Positions 26,901 to 35,014 of a DNA stretch of 64,000 nt are shown in pieces. The notes under the pieces were generated by a model, which was not told the DNA's origin, made no database searches, and saw nothing but the letters and a program-made list of their open reading frames with translations. Both the position numbers and the translations under genes were made by a program. Origin of the DNA: an uncultured Lachnoclostridium sp. (GTDB lineage Bacteria > Bacillota > Clostridia > Lachnospirales > Lachnospiraceae); assembly GCA_944376715.1 (NCBI GenBank), contig CALWDO010000008.1, positions 1 through 64,000 on the forward strand, written 5' to 3'. Every line of letters begins with the position of its first letter. The first letter of the stretch is position 1.

Positions 26901-28714
26901 CCAAAGTGGTGGTCGAAAATACGACATTAACTTATAAAAAAGATTACACTGTCAAATATATTGACAGTAATGGGAAACGCAGCAGCAGTGTCAAGAAGCC
27001 CGGAGAATACCAGATACTTCTGACAGGAAAAGGCAATTATATCGGTACTCTGACACTTAAGTTCTGCATCACCAGTGACCAGACTCTCCTGAATAATAAT
27101 TACAACAGCGGAGCCGGCACTGTTACAGGAGGCAACTCCTTTGCATTAAGCTCCTGCCGCGCATCCGGCTACAACGGACGTCAGATGACGGTAACCTTAA
27201 GCGCCGGCAGAAATACAGCCCTGGAAGGACTGGGAAGCCAGTTCTACATAGCCCGGCTGAACAGCGCCGGAACGACTGTGCTGGAAGCCATGCCTGCTAG
27301 TGTGTCTGCTTCCGGTTCTTTTACCGCCAGCGCAGCTTTCCCGTCCAGCGACGGATTTCAGTCGGTCATGATGAGCAAATACGCTCTTGCCATCTGGAAC
27401 GGTTCCGGATACCAGATCGTCAGTACCGCCCGTTATCTGGAAAACCCGGAGATCACGGCGACAATGACCAAAGAATACCTTGGCTATTATACCAGTGATA
27501 AGATATCATCCAAGAAGGGTATGCAAGGTACCACCGCCTATACCGAAGATATGGCAGTCCAGCACGTGCTTCTGAATGTGGACCTGGCAGATATGGTAAG
27601 TACAACTCCCAGATCAGGGTATGTCCCCTATACTTATAAGGGCACGACTTACTATTTCCAGGATATGATCGCATTGGTACAGACTATGAGGTATCTGAAC
27701 GGCTGGGATAATGACAACCCCTACGGGAACCACAGGCGCAGCATCACACTGGTGCTGCTGATGAGCTGGAGCGACGAACTCTCCTATCTGATTCATCCGT
27801 CAGCCAGGAGAAAAGGCGCGGCATCTTATTATGCTCTGAATATGCAGGAGGAAAACGCGCGAAATACATTTGAAGCCCTGTTCTGCTACATGGGCGAGAA
27901 ACTGGGTACGGAGAAATCCCGGGTCAGCAACTGGACCCTCGGGAATGAGGTGAACAGCTGTAAAGAATGGAACTACTCCGGAAACATGTCCCTCTCAGAA
28001 TGTGTCGCCAACTACGCGCAGGCCTTCCAGCTGCTCTATCAGGGCGTGCGGAGGACATCCAGCACTTCGAGGGTATTTATCTCTCTGGATCATTGTTGGA
28101 CAGCTTCTGTGGCCGGACACAGCGGAAAGGAATTCCTGGATCAGTTCGCGTCTTATATGAACCAGACAGCGCCGTCCATGGAGTGGAATGTAAACTATCA
28201 TCCTTACTCCCAGCCCCTGACCAGAACCGCGTTCTGGTCTGACAATTCCAACACCACCGGTTCTGTCAGCACAAAATATATCTCCATGAAGAATATCCAT
28301 GTGCTGACAGATTATCTGGGAAGCCTGGAGAGCCAATACGGGAAAGCCAGCGGATCTATCCGGGTGATCATCGGAGAACTTGGGTACACCGCCGTCCAGG
28401 GAAATACTTTTGCTGAGACAGCACAGGCCGCGGCACTTGGATACGGTTATTATATTGCCATGTTCAACAGCCGGATCGATGCCTACATCGTCCGTGCCTA
28501 TCTGGACGATCCCGCCGAAACCGGCAGCGGGCTGTACTTAGGCGTCATGTCCAAAAACGACGTCAAAAAACAGTCTTACGATGTCTATAAATATCTGGAC
28601 ACGGAACGTTCCCTGGAGTACATGAATAAGTACCTGTCTACCATCGGCATATCCAGCTGGGAAAGTGTGATCGGCGGGTTTAACGCAGGGGCGCTGCCAT
28701 CAGTGGATTTTTAA
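23990..28714 (+). CDS. Large secreted surface protein: dead transglutaminase-like module, five Ig-like repeats, GH-A-like hydrolase
   Basis: 1574 residues from a TTG start (AAGGAG nine bases upstream). A signal peptide (LLAFGLAAAMLISDQTILYA) precedes about 150 Ser/Thr/Asp/Glu-rich residues. Residues 215-540 resemble the transglutaminase modules of Lachnospiraceae surface proteins, but the catalytic Cys (PEGEVYARYFK) and His (Thr515 in STWNLVHM) are lost. Residues 628-1028 hold five repeats of about 80 residues with YTGK...GTDYTISY...GNYTGT patterns (MBG/Ig-like). Residues 1157-1560 look like a DUF5722-type clan GH-A barrel: LGNEVNS (Glu1320) and IIGELGY (Glu1463) suit the acid/base and nucleophile. 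No LPXTG or SLH anchor is seen. Probably an extracellular glycan-binding or -cleaving protein. Confidence 0.8.
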   Translation: MTAKRRLITRLLAFGLAAAMLISDQTILYAAEAGTLAEELEQIGDTSASSSAESGAPQSDTDAGTPTPEDAKPSADDSINSDDGSETASDTTSIDPSASSSITSENSSTLSAGETPASEGNSSTPDSSPTADNPSSSPADAETSSSAPLEDNNSSENTDDVTNSLLPETPLLDTTLPEGTENEDPEITEAPDTLTFSETWSPKRMDNTYEEEAFNFDQLLIGQEEGSEYTYQDSFGSQLTDELALELYQELIDQLKILLPEENSEDTEDTPEEESTISLGTFTTETEELSGDDYLTFYTSYETAAQNAFDAFWFDEADAVLLDTPACTLTVSYTGNRQEDQTWSWTAEAVWNLQLLANDAEEVSDEAETIIENTAEETTDLQESEVIQDEAYQTIADLYEQTVSYMKEPLSAETDEAIDDSNDSSAAPDETVQDEADQDTASQDSDDQNTAESTEVETTEFSETEEAEPSAAETAEESPVLPEGEVYARYFKKLCEEAGIENVLITGIVDGQISTWNLVHMPDSQWYAVDAARGIFLANAGDPADETSFSATHISYGDISNSHLGQFVYPELSAQPYAAPAIMTLEAPVLETSVEETPSDPEPETPVEAEEETPAAVPAPASLPPEPVTIDLNQCQYTYQDLWTTQDNLNQVRPTSLTYQGKELTLGTDYTISYQGTARSAVTSLNTAGNYTMLLTGTGNYSGTLALAFRVANGTSVNSLTASAIKAQKYTGKALTPKLTLKDPATRKTLKAGTHYTISYENNVNAGTASIVIQGIEANGYVGTRRVTFTIQPCEIRKVSSKILDKKIYYTGTAQTPRVSLTYKKMGLVLGRDYQISYSSNTSKGKGIITLTGIGNYTSTRTLKFTISARKMKEANIVMSATQDTYDGPTLYPTITVSYNGITLRQGTDYTVTYPKKLKAGKNTIKVKGKTNFTGTVSLKFTVNKASISNAVVTLPYAWQYTGKSVKVIPTKVVVENTTLTYKKDYTVKYIDSNGKRSSSVKKPGEYQILLTGKGNYIGTLTLKFCITSDQTLLNNNYNSGAGTVTGGNSFALSSCRASGYNGRQMTVTLSAGRNTALEGLGSQFYIARLNSAGTTVLEAMPASVSASGSFTASAAFPSSDGFQSVMMSKYALAIWNGSGYQIVSTARYLENPEITATMTKEYLGYYTSDKISSKKGMQGTTAYTEDMAVQHVLLNVDLADMVSTTPRSGYVPYTYKGTTYYFQDMIALVQTMRYLNGWDNDNPYGNHRRSITLVLLMSWSDELSYLIHPSARRKGAASYYALNMQEENARNTFEALFCYMGEKLGTEKSRVSNWTLGNEVNSCKEWNYSGNMSLSECVANYAQAFQLLYQGVRRTSSTSRVFISLDHCWTASVAGHSGKEFLDQFASYMNQTAPSMEWNVNYHPYSQPLTRTAFWSDNSNTTGSVSTKYISMKNIHVLTDYLGSLESQYGKASGSIRVIIGELGYTAVQGNTFAETAQAAALGYGYYIAMFNSRIDAYIVRAYLDDPAETGSGLYLGVMSKNDVKKQSYDVYKYLDTERSLEYMNKYLSTIGISSWESVIGGFNAGALPSVDF

Positions 28715-28737
28715 ATGAAATATAGATAATTGCCAGA

Positions 28738-28779
28738 GGCGGCTGCAATCTGCGAAACCGGATTGCAGCCGCCTTTTTT
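28738..28779 (+). terminator. Rho-independent terminator of the surface-protein gene
   Basis: A perfect 13-bp stem, GGCGGCTGCAATC (28738-28750) with GATTGCAGCCGCC (28761-28773), a ten-base loop, then TTTTTT. It ends 65 bases after the stop at 28714. Confidence 0.92.
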
Positions 28780-28832
28780 CAGAATTACATATTCACTATA
28801 TCCTTTTTGATTTCACTCAGATAATATTATAA

Positions 28833-30416
28833 TCAGATTCTTGGCACATATTCATAATAATGACAAATGATTATTTCCAGCCCGGCGAATGAGTATTCGT
28901 CAAATGTAAATCGTTCCTCTTTATACTGGTCCAGAATAAACCCGGCTTTCCTGCAAAAATCCGGATAATTATCTTCCACAGTCACTTCCACCCCTTCACC
29001 TGCCAGGTTCATCGCTCCAGGTTCATAAAACAGCTTTTCTTCCGCACTTCGCAGGAACCACACACATTTACAGACGTCTTTCAAGTCTTCAGCCAGGAAA
29101 TTCCGCAGCATATCATACAATTCTTTATCATCGAAACGGTATATCAGCAGCAGGCAATATCCCCAGAAACCGGATACTTCGTATTTCTCAGATGTATTGT
29201 TCATTTCAATGGCAACGGCTTCGTCAAAACTGTCGGTCTGTGCCGGATATCTTTGATACAGTCTGTAATAATTCATCAGAGTATGGCATTGTTCCTTCAT
29301 AACCAGTTTCAGCTCATCGATACGTCCATTTTTGTTTAACAATCTGTATATCATGATCATTACACCTATACTGGAATCATATGGAGGATATACGTAATAA
29401 CTATATTGATTCATGATATGCACAATCGTATTTAAAATCCGCATGGACTTTTGAAAATTGAAGTCCAGCAGATAATTGGCATAGGAAGCCAGGTTTCCCA
29501 GCAGTTCATACAGCAAGACTCTGTTTTCTGCGACGTTATAATTGGGCAGTATCACCTCCCCGCAGGCGACCTGTTCTGCTTTCTCCCAGTACAAATCATT
29601 CCATTTTTCATATGAATGACAAAACTTTACCAGCCATTCAATATTTTTCCCCTTTTCCATCGACCGGCTGTCGGCGAGATATTTCCAGTACCGGATTAAC
29701 ACGTACTCGGAAACCATGATTCCAATCCTGGTAATCCCCTCCTGGTACGCGTATTGCGCTATCATCTGGCTGGATAGATATAATGTGGCACACAATTTAT
29801 GAAACCTTTTTCTGTCGTCTCCGGCCTTTTCGATGTTTTCCATAATACTGTTTACGATTTTTTCATAATACCAGCGTCTGTATGTACTTTCATCTATGAA
29901 GTACAGTGCTTTTCTCAGCAGACTGTGAAGTTTTTTATCAAACAGATATTCATTAAAAAAACATCCCAGGACTTCCTGAACAATGTCGTCTATCCCCATA
30001 AATCCGATTTCTATATTCAGATCTCCCCAGATTCTGTTATTATTTACATAGTTATTCCAGTTTAATTTGACAGACTCGTCCAGATGTCCGTTGGACGCCA
30101 CCACAATTCTTATCCGCTTGCTTCTGTCCCTTAATGTTAGATTGTTTATCGTCACATCTTTTATCTCATCCAGGCTCTGCCTCACCGCATTTGTGTCGCC
30201 GTCCCATACTTTCCGGTCTATATCTCCCTGTTTTATAACGAGAAATATAAGTTCTTCTTTATTGTGAAGCTGTATATCCACCCCATACTGCCTGTTTCCG
30301 GTCCTGGGCTGGCTGACGGCCGCATACCCTTTTTCTTCAAATATCTGGCTCAGCAGCGTATCCAGCTCATCTTTCTCTTTTAACTGCAAAATGTATTCCT
30401 TAACGATTAACCTCAT
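28833..30416 (-). CDS. Unknown protein with N-terminal PD-(D/E)xK (Mrr-like) nuclease-type domain and helical C-terminus
   Basis: 527 residues; no complete family was recognised. Residues 15-135 resemble the Mrr/restriction-endonuclease-like fold: FEEKGYAAVSQPRTGNRQYG, then GVDIQ with Asp47, a beta strand ELIFLVIKQGD with Lys62, then a helix with RQSLDEI. The E/Q two positions before the Lys is Val and a Gln follows it, so catalysis may be shifted or lost. Residues 150-527 are predicted to be almost all alpha-helical with no NTPase motif. The ATG overlaps the end of the upstream gene by 17 bases, with AAAGGAG in that gene, so the two are coupled. Possible defence effector; function not assigned. 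Confidence 0.7.
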   Translation of the reverse strand: MRLIVKEYILQLKEKDELDTLLSQIFEEKGYAAVSQPRTGNRQYGVDIQLHNKEELIFLVIKQGDIDRKVWDGDTNAVRQSLDEIKDVTINNLTLRDRSKRIRIVVASNGHLDESVKLNWNNYVNNNRIWGDLNIEIGFMGIDDIVQEVLGCFFNEYLFDKKLHSLLRKALYFIDESTYRRWYYEKIVNSIMENIEKAGDDRKRFHKLCATLYLSSQMIAQYAYQEGITRIGIMVSEYVLIRYWKYLADSRSMEKGKNIEWLVKFCHSYEKWNDLYWEKAEQVACGEVILPNYNVAENRVLLYELLGNLASYANYLLDFNFQKSMRILNTIVHIMNQYSYYVYPPYDSSIGVMIMIYRLLNKNGRIDELKLVMKEQCHTLMNYYRLYQRYPAQTDSFDEAVAIEMNNTSEKYEVSGFWGYCLLLIYRFDDKELYDMLRNFLAEDLKDVCKCVWFLRSAEEKLFYEPGAMNLAGEGVEVTVEDNYPDFCRKAGFILDQYKEERFTFDEYSFAGLEIIICHYYEYVPRI

Positions 30417-32265
30417 TTTCTCTCCTTTGCAGATAATCCAGTTTCATATAGACAAATTCTACCGGATAATTGAGGAATTTTCTGGGTAATTCCATAGAAT
30501 AACGAAACTCCGCATATGCGTTCACCTGATATTTTAACTCACCTTTCTGAACAGTCTGGACAAAGGCAATTTTTTTCCCATATTTCATTTTCCTGTCTGG
30601 AAAATATCTTCCAAAAAAAGATCCCTCTCTGGCTTCTTCCTGTATCTTTCTGTTTTGCTCCGCCATCGCGGTCTGGTATTTCCTGTACCTGTCCTCATTG
30701 ATCCGATAATCCTTGTCCTCATAACCTTTCTGCATTTTTCTCTTATATTCCTGATCATATGCAAGGATTTTCTCTGCCAGTTCCGATCTGTACAAATTGC
30801 CGGACGCAGCATAGCTCTTGGCTTTTTCCGTCAATACGGAAGAATAATTCGAATAAATCTTTTCTTTGCAGAACTCAAAATAAAACTCATTATCTTTTAT
30901 CTTATCAGCCAGGAAAAATGCCAGATCTGCGATTTTATTCTCATCGGGCGTAAAAAGCAGGATTCCTTCCATGCCCAGCAGCATCTCACTTCTGACAAGT
31001 TCCTGCGATTCCAAAAAGGATTCAAGTTGATCTAACGGCAGTATTTTCTGAAAAATCTCAATCGAAAGATAGAATTCATATTTGTCTCCATGAATCAGCC
31101 GATCATACCAGTATCCTGTGATTCTTTCAGATTCATTCCGGAATATCATACATGTCTGAGGCAGCGCTTCCAGGAACTGATGGCCAAGCGCATATTTATT
31201 TTCCTTATACAGACAATATAGCTGTTCCAGTACACCTGTACAGTCCTGCTGCGCTTTCCATTTAAAATAATAATCCAGGTCGTTCAGCATCTTATTATCG
31301 ATCCCAAATGGTGTGCTGATCAGCTGTTCGATCACGTCACTACCGTCCCGAAATCCAGAATCACAATCACAATATTTCAGTTCCTGAATGCAGATCCTCT
31401 TTTGCGCCTGGCTTCCGTCTTTGCACTGCATCAGTCGGCCTTTTACCTGGTCTCTGTATATACCATCAGGATGATCGGACAAATACCGAATATAAACAGG
31501 AATCAGTCCCTCCCAAAATTGTTCATTTTGACAAAGACTGGACTCTATATAAGAAAAATATTTTTCAAACAGGGCGTAACCATAAAAAGTACTTCTGTAC
31601 AGGAAACAGATTCCCATCCGTTTACAGTGGTCGGACGATTCATGCAGCAAAATGTCCGTCCATTGTTCGGCGTCTTCCGGCCTTTTGCGAAACAGCACAA
31701 CGCCGATCTGAACTGTCAGCTGCTCTAGCGCCTCAGAATAATCTGCAATAAATCTCCGGAGTACTTCTGATTCTTTTGCGTCTCTGACAACTAGCTTCGC
31801 ATAATTCTGGACGAACTGATACGCCTCTGATCCGTCTTTAACTGCCCGGACAATCTCCAGAATAATATCCAGATTTTCAATCCGGCAGCTTTTTTCATAT
31901 TCGATAAAACGCACTACAAACGGTAGGATTTTCTTATCCGCCGTCTCTTTATGTGCTTCCATCTGCAGTTCCAACAGGCTAATACCGAGTTCATTCTGAA
32001 GAATGTATCCAATATATTCACATAACAAACTTCTTTCCTTTATTGTATACAGGAAAGCAAGGATCTCTTTCATCTCAGTTCCGTTTAACCGGGTCATCGC
32101 TGCACGTGCCATGACACCCCAGCGGTTGCGTCTCATCTCTTGAGTTCCGTCATCCAGATCATCAAAAATCTCATCTGTCGTTTTCCGCAGCAAATCCGGA
32201 TTTCCCTTTATTATCTGATCCGCAACTCCTAAAACACATTCTATTTTTTTCAGATCATAACTCAT
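30400..32265 (-). CDS. Large helical-repeat protein of unknown function, partner of the nuclease-like gene
   Basis: 621 residues, predicted to be helical over nearly its whole length with irregular HEAT/TPR-like helical pairs. No Walker, zinc or membrane motif was found. The last 130 residues are basic and charged (EYKRKMQKGYEDKDYRINED, EGSFFGRYFPDRKMKYGKKI), suggesting contact with nucleic acid or with the partner. The start is ATG 32265, with AAAGGGG eight bases upstream; the frame extends to 32304 without a better site. It is first in a two-gene operon with the PD-(D/E)xK-like gene (17-base overlap). A scaffold or sensor role is inference only. Confidence 0.7.
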   Translation of the reverse strand: MSYDLKKIECVLGVADQIIKGNPDLLRKTTDEIFDDLDDGTQEMRRNRWGVMARAAMTRLNGTEMKEILAFLYTIKERSLLCEYIGYILQNELGISLLELQMEAHKETADKKILPFVVRFIEYEKSCRIENLDIILEIVRAVKDGSEAYQFVQNYAKLVVRDAKESEVLRRFIADYSEALEQLTVQIGVVLFRKRPEDAEQWTDILLHESSDHCKRMGICFLYRSTFYGYALFEKYFSYIESSLCQNEQFWEGLIPVYIRYLSDHPDGIYRDQVKGRLMQCKDGSQAQKRICIQELKYCDCDSGFRDGSDVIEQLISTPFGIDNKMLNDLDYYFKWKAQQDCTGVLEQLYCLYKENKYALGHQFLEALPQTCMIFRNESERITGYWYDRLIHGDKYEFYLSIEIFQKILPLDQLESFLESQELVRSEMLLGMEGILLFTPDENKIADLAFFLADKIKDNEFYFEFCKEKIYSNYSSVLTEKAKSYAASGNLYRSELAEKILAYDQEYKRKMQKGYEDKDYRINEDRYRKYQTAMAEQNRKIQEEAREGSFFGRYFPDRKMKYGKKIAFVQTVQKGELKYQVNAYAEFRYSMELPRKFLNYPVEFVYMKLDYLQRRENEVNR

Positions 32266-32331
32266 ATCTGGTCCCCTTTTATCCCTGACTTCTCCCATAT
32301 TCAAGCCACAATTGATACGTTCCTGTTTGTC

Positions 32332-32360
32332 ATTATAGCATAACTTACCAGGCGCGCAAA
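32332..32360 (-). promoter_or_regulatory. Extended -10 promoter of the two-gene unknown operon
   Basis: On the minus strand a consensus TATAAT (32337-32332) is preceded by TGC (extended -10). A weak -35 (TTTGCG, 32360-32355) lies 17 bases upstream. Predicted start is near 32325, about 60 bases before the ATG at 32265. The divergent MerR-methyltransferase gene begins at 32485. Confidence 0.6.
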
Positions 32361-32484
32361 TAAACCTTTAAACTCAGCAAAATTTCATTTTTGGAGAATA
32401 TTTTTGTCTTTTTCCGCATCTGTACATACATTTTTTTTAGGTGTAAAATAACTTCAGACACAGCTTTCACAGAAAGGATTTACC

Positions 32485-33666
32485 ATGCATCTTCCCGGCT
32501 ACTACTCTTCCGGCCAGTTCGCCCGCATGGCGGGCGTATCCGTCCGGACGATCCGTTTTTACGACAAACAGAACATACTGAAACCGTCCTATGTATCGCC
32601 TTCCGGCGCGCGTTTTTACACGGGTTCGGATCTTGCGAGGCTCCAGCAGATTCTGCTGTTTAAATACCTGGGATTTTCCCTGGACGATATCCGCGAGATG
32701 ACCATCGGCGATACCGATTATCATTTCCTGAAAAATTCGCTGAATCTCCAGAAAAGACTGGTGCAGGACCGGATCGAGCAGATGCAGCTGGTGGAGAGCG
32801 CCATTGAAGACACGGTAAACGCCCTGGAGCAGGAGCGCCAGGTGGACTGGAGCCAGATGCTGGAACTGATCCACCTGACCGGCATGGAGAAAAGTCTGAA
32901 GACCCAGTACCAGAGCGCCACCAACATCTCGGCGCGGATCCGCCTGCACCGGGACTACTCTTCGAATGCCTGCGGCTGGTTTCCGTGGATCTTCGACCAG
33001 TGCCGGATCAGGGACGGCTTACAGGTCCTGGAGCTGGGCTGCGGGGACGGAACCTTGTGGAAGGAAAACATTTCCCGGCTCCCTGCGCAGATACACATTC
33101 TGCTCTCGGATATCTCGGAAGGCATGCTCAGAGACGCCAGACGCAGCCTGGGCCAGGAGGATCCGCGGTTTTCTTTCCAGGTATTCGGCTGTGAAAAGAT
33201 TCCCTGCGCGGACCGGTCTTTTGACCGGGTGATCGCCAATCATGTGCTTTTCTATTGTGAGGATCTGCCGGCCGTCTTTTCCGAGGTCCGCCGTGTCCTG
33301 GGAGAAGACGGGCTCTTTCTCTGCAGCACCTACGGTTCCCGCCATATGCAGGAGATCAGCGATCTGGTACGGCGTTTTGACAGCCGCATCGTGCTGTCTG
33401 CCGAGAAATTATACGACCGCTTCGGCCTGGAAAACGGCCGGGCGCTGCTGAGTCCGTACTTTTCCGACGTGCAGCTGCTCCGTTATGAAGATTCCATCGA
33501 ACTGGACCGGGCAGAACCGCTGATCGAATACATCCTGTCCTGTCACGGCAATCAGAACCAGTATCTTCTGGACCGCTATAAGGATTTCCGCGGGTTTGTG
33601 GAAAAGCAGACGGCCAGAGGATTCCATATTACCAAAGACGCCGGCGTCTTTTTATGCCGGGTCTGA
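32485..33666 (+). CDS. MerR-family regulator fused to a SAM-dependent methyltransferase
   Basis: 393 residues. Residues 1-75 are a MerR winged helix (YYSSGQFARMAGVSVRTIRF, YDKQNILKPSYVSPSGARFY) followed by a dimerisation coiled coil (about 85-125). Residues 165-300 are a class I methyltransferase: VLELGCGDGTLWKENI (SAM motif I), ILLSDISEGMLRDA, FDRVIANHVLFYCEDLP and VRRVLGEDGLFLCSTYG. The fusion suggests a ligand-modifying or self-sensing regulator, such as one responding to a small molecule it methylates. It is monocistronic, divergent from the two-gene operon, ends at a strong terminator and is more GC-rich than both neighbouring operons. Start: ATG with AAAGGA upstream. Confidence 0.85.
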   Translation: MHLPGYYSSGQFARMAGVSVRTIRFYDKQNILKPSYVSPSGARFYTGSDLARLQQILLFKYLGFSLDDIREMTIGDTDYHFLKNSLNLQKRLVQDRIEQMQLVESAIEDTVNALEQERQVDWSQMLELIHLTGMEKSLKTQYQSATNISARIRLHRDYSSNACGWFPWIFDQCRIRDGLQVLELGCGDGTLWKENISRLPAQIHILLSDISEGMLRDARRSLGQEDPRFSFQVFGCEKIPCADRSFDRVIANHVLFYCEDLPAVFSEVRRVLGEDGLFLCSTYGSRHMQEISDLVRRFDSRIVLSAEKLYDRFGLENGRALLSPYFSDVQLLRYEDSIELDRAEPLIEYILSCHGNQNQYLLDRYKDFRGFVEKQTARGFHITKDAGVFLCRV

Positions 33667-33703
33667 GCAAAAAACGCCCGCCACTTTGGCGAGCATTTTT
33701 TGC
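33667..33703. terminator. Bidirectional terminator between convergent genes
   Basis: A stem flanked by A6 and T6 (core CGCC...GGCG around CACTTTGG, with small mismatches) begins directly after the methyltransferase stop. It lies 15 bases from the stop of the leftward gene at 33718, so it can serve both transcripts. Confidence 0.8.
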
Positions 33704-33717
33704 TTAATATAACAATC

Positions 33718-34347
33718 TCAAGAATAATTGTCCTGCAATTTTTCCAGTTCCACGGTGATATAATTCAGTTTTAAAAGCAAATAATTTCTATCTATCAAAT
33801 CTGCCCAGTATTCACAAGTTTCTTCCCCTAAGCCGGTCTCATCCATAAGGTCCTCCAAAATTCCTTTCCTTGTATAACTTCTGGATATATAATAATCCGT
33901 CAAATAGTCCATTCTATTTGCAATTTCATTCCATTCTTCTGCACTGCACAGTTCTGGCCGTATTTGTTGTAAATGTCCTCTTTCAAAACGTACAATATAT
34001 TTTTCATAGATGGAGGTCAACAATCCCAGTAATTTTGCCCTGTCAATCTTTTCCATCTCCCTGAATACAGAAAGACTAAAATAGAACTGCAAAGTGTCTC
34101 TAATTTTTTCTGTTAAATTTCTGGCTGTTTCCTCTGATACACCTTCTCCTAAGAGATACTCCAATACATTTTCTTCTTTCTCTGTTTTCAGTTCCGCCCT
34201 CAGAAGATTCATAAGACGATTTTTCAGCGAATATACTTCCCGCGTAGGCGGTTCTTCCCGGCTAACAATATATTTTTCCCATTCGTTTTCAGTCTGACCA
34301 AGCTGACGAATTACTTCTGTAATCTGTCTTCCATTTTGCATAGCCAT
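33718..34347 (-). CDS. Small helical protein of unknown function, third gene of the nitrilase operon
   Basis: 209 residues, predicted to be all-helical with two similar helix-turn-helix-like segments, EEENVLEYLLGEGVSEETAR (about 55-75) and GILEDLMDETGLGEETCEYW (about 160-180). This suggests an internal duplication, each half ending in a long helix with aromatic residues. No catalytic motif. The ATG at 34347 lies inside the winged-helix gene (59-base overlap), with AGGA seven bases upstream, so it is translationally coupled. It is probably a structural or adaptor subunit working with the two upstream proteins. No family was recognised. Confidence 0.65.
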   Translation of the reverse strand: MAMQNGRQITEVIRQLGQTENEWEKYIVSREEPPTREVYSLKNRLMNLLRAELKTEKEENVLEYLLGEGVSEETARNLTEKIRDTLQFYFSLSVFREMEKIDRAKLLGLLTSIYEKYIVRFERGHLQQIRPELCSAEEWNEIANRMDYLTDYYISRSYTRKGILEDLMDETGLGEETCEYWADLIDRNYLLLKLNYITVELEKLQDNYS

Positions 34348-35014
34348 CTTCCTTTCCTAATTTTTCTTTTATTGTTCTTTCTGACCAACCCTTTAGAAAT
34401 TTTTCTTTATCCTGTATTTCTTTATATTCCGCTTCAATAACGACATTTTCTACTTTATTTGGGGAAAAAGTCATGCGGCATACCTGACGCCCTGATTTAG
34501 TCAGACAATACTGTGTTCCTTTACTTCTTCCGTAACGTTCCACGTATCCTGCCTGCATCAGCTTATTCAATATCTCGCTCAAATAATTTGGACGGATATC
34601 GATCCCCTCCGCTATATTTTTCTGCCGTGAATACGGCGCCCGATATAAATACATCATAAGTTCTTTTACATGTTTATGATCTAACAGCTTTTTCCTCTCC
34701 CTGTTATATTCCTGATCCGCTGCGGCATCATACAATTCAAGAAATACTCGATACGTTCCAATAAAAGCTCCTGCTTCATAAAAAAACTTTTCATTTCCAT
34801 TTTTAGATAATGCAGAAAGTGTTTTTCTGAGTTTTTTATAACTTTTTAGCAAATTATTTAATTCTTCTTGATTTTCCTCGCGAATTGCCAGAACGGCTGA
34901 TTGGATATAAGATTGATTTAATGTCCGCAGCCTTTCTGCAAAAACATCCGCGCACTCTGAAAGTCTTCCTTTCATTGACTGGATCTGTTCTACGAACGCA
35001 TCGCTTTGCATCAT
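34289..35014 (-). CDS. Winged-helix (MarR-like) protein, second gene of the nitrilase operon
   Basis: 241 residues. Residues 1-100 are helical and partly coiled-coil (SYKKLRKTLSALSKNG). Residues 112-180 form a MarR-like winged helix: VKELMMYLYRAPYSRQKNIA, IRPNYLSEILNKLMQAGYVE, RYGRSKGTQYCLTKSGRQV. The C-terminal 55 residues are charged. It may regulate the operon or act as the DNA- or nucleic-acid-sensing subunit. Its start overlaps the nitrilase stop (ATGA), the tight coupling expected for subunits of one complex. No close family was recognised; the wHTH assignment comes from the helix-turn-helix and wing pattern. Confidence 0.68.
   Translation of the reverse strand: MMQSDAFVEQIQSMKGRLSECADVFAERLRTLNQSYIQSAVLAIREENQEELNNLLKSYKKLRKTLSALSKNGNEKFFYEAGAFIGTYRVFLELYDAAADQEYNRERKKLLDHKHVKELMMYLYRAPYSRQKNIAEGIDIRPNYLSEILNKLMQAGYVERYGRSKGTQYCLTKSGRQVCRMTFSPNKVENVVIEAEYKEIQDKEKFLKGWSERTIKEKLGKEDGYAKWKTDYRSNSSAWSD

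Noticed and set aside
25873-27075. Repeated segments in the surface protein as a DNA repeat array
   Set aside because: Similarity is at protein level (Ig-like domains); the DNA is diverged, so it is not a tandem DNA repeat.
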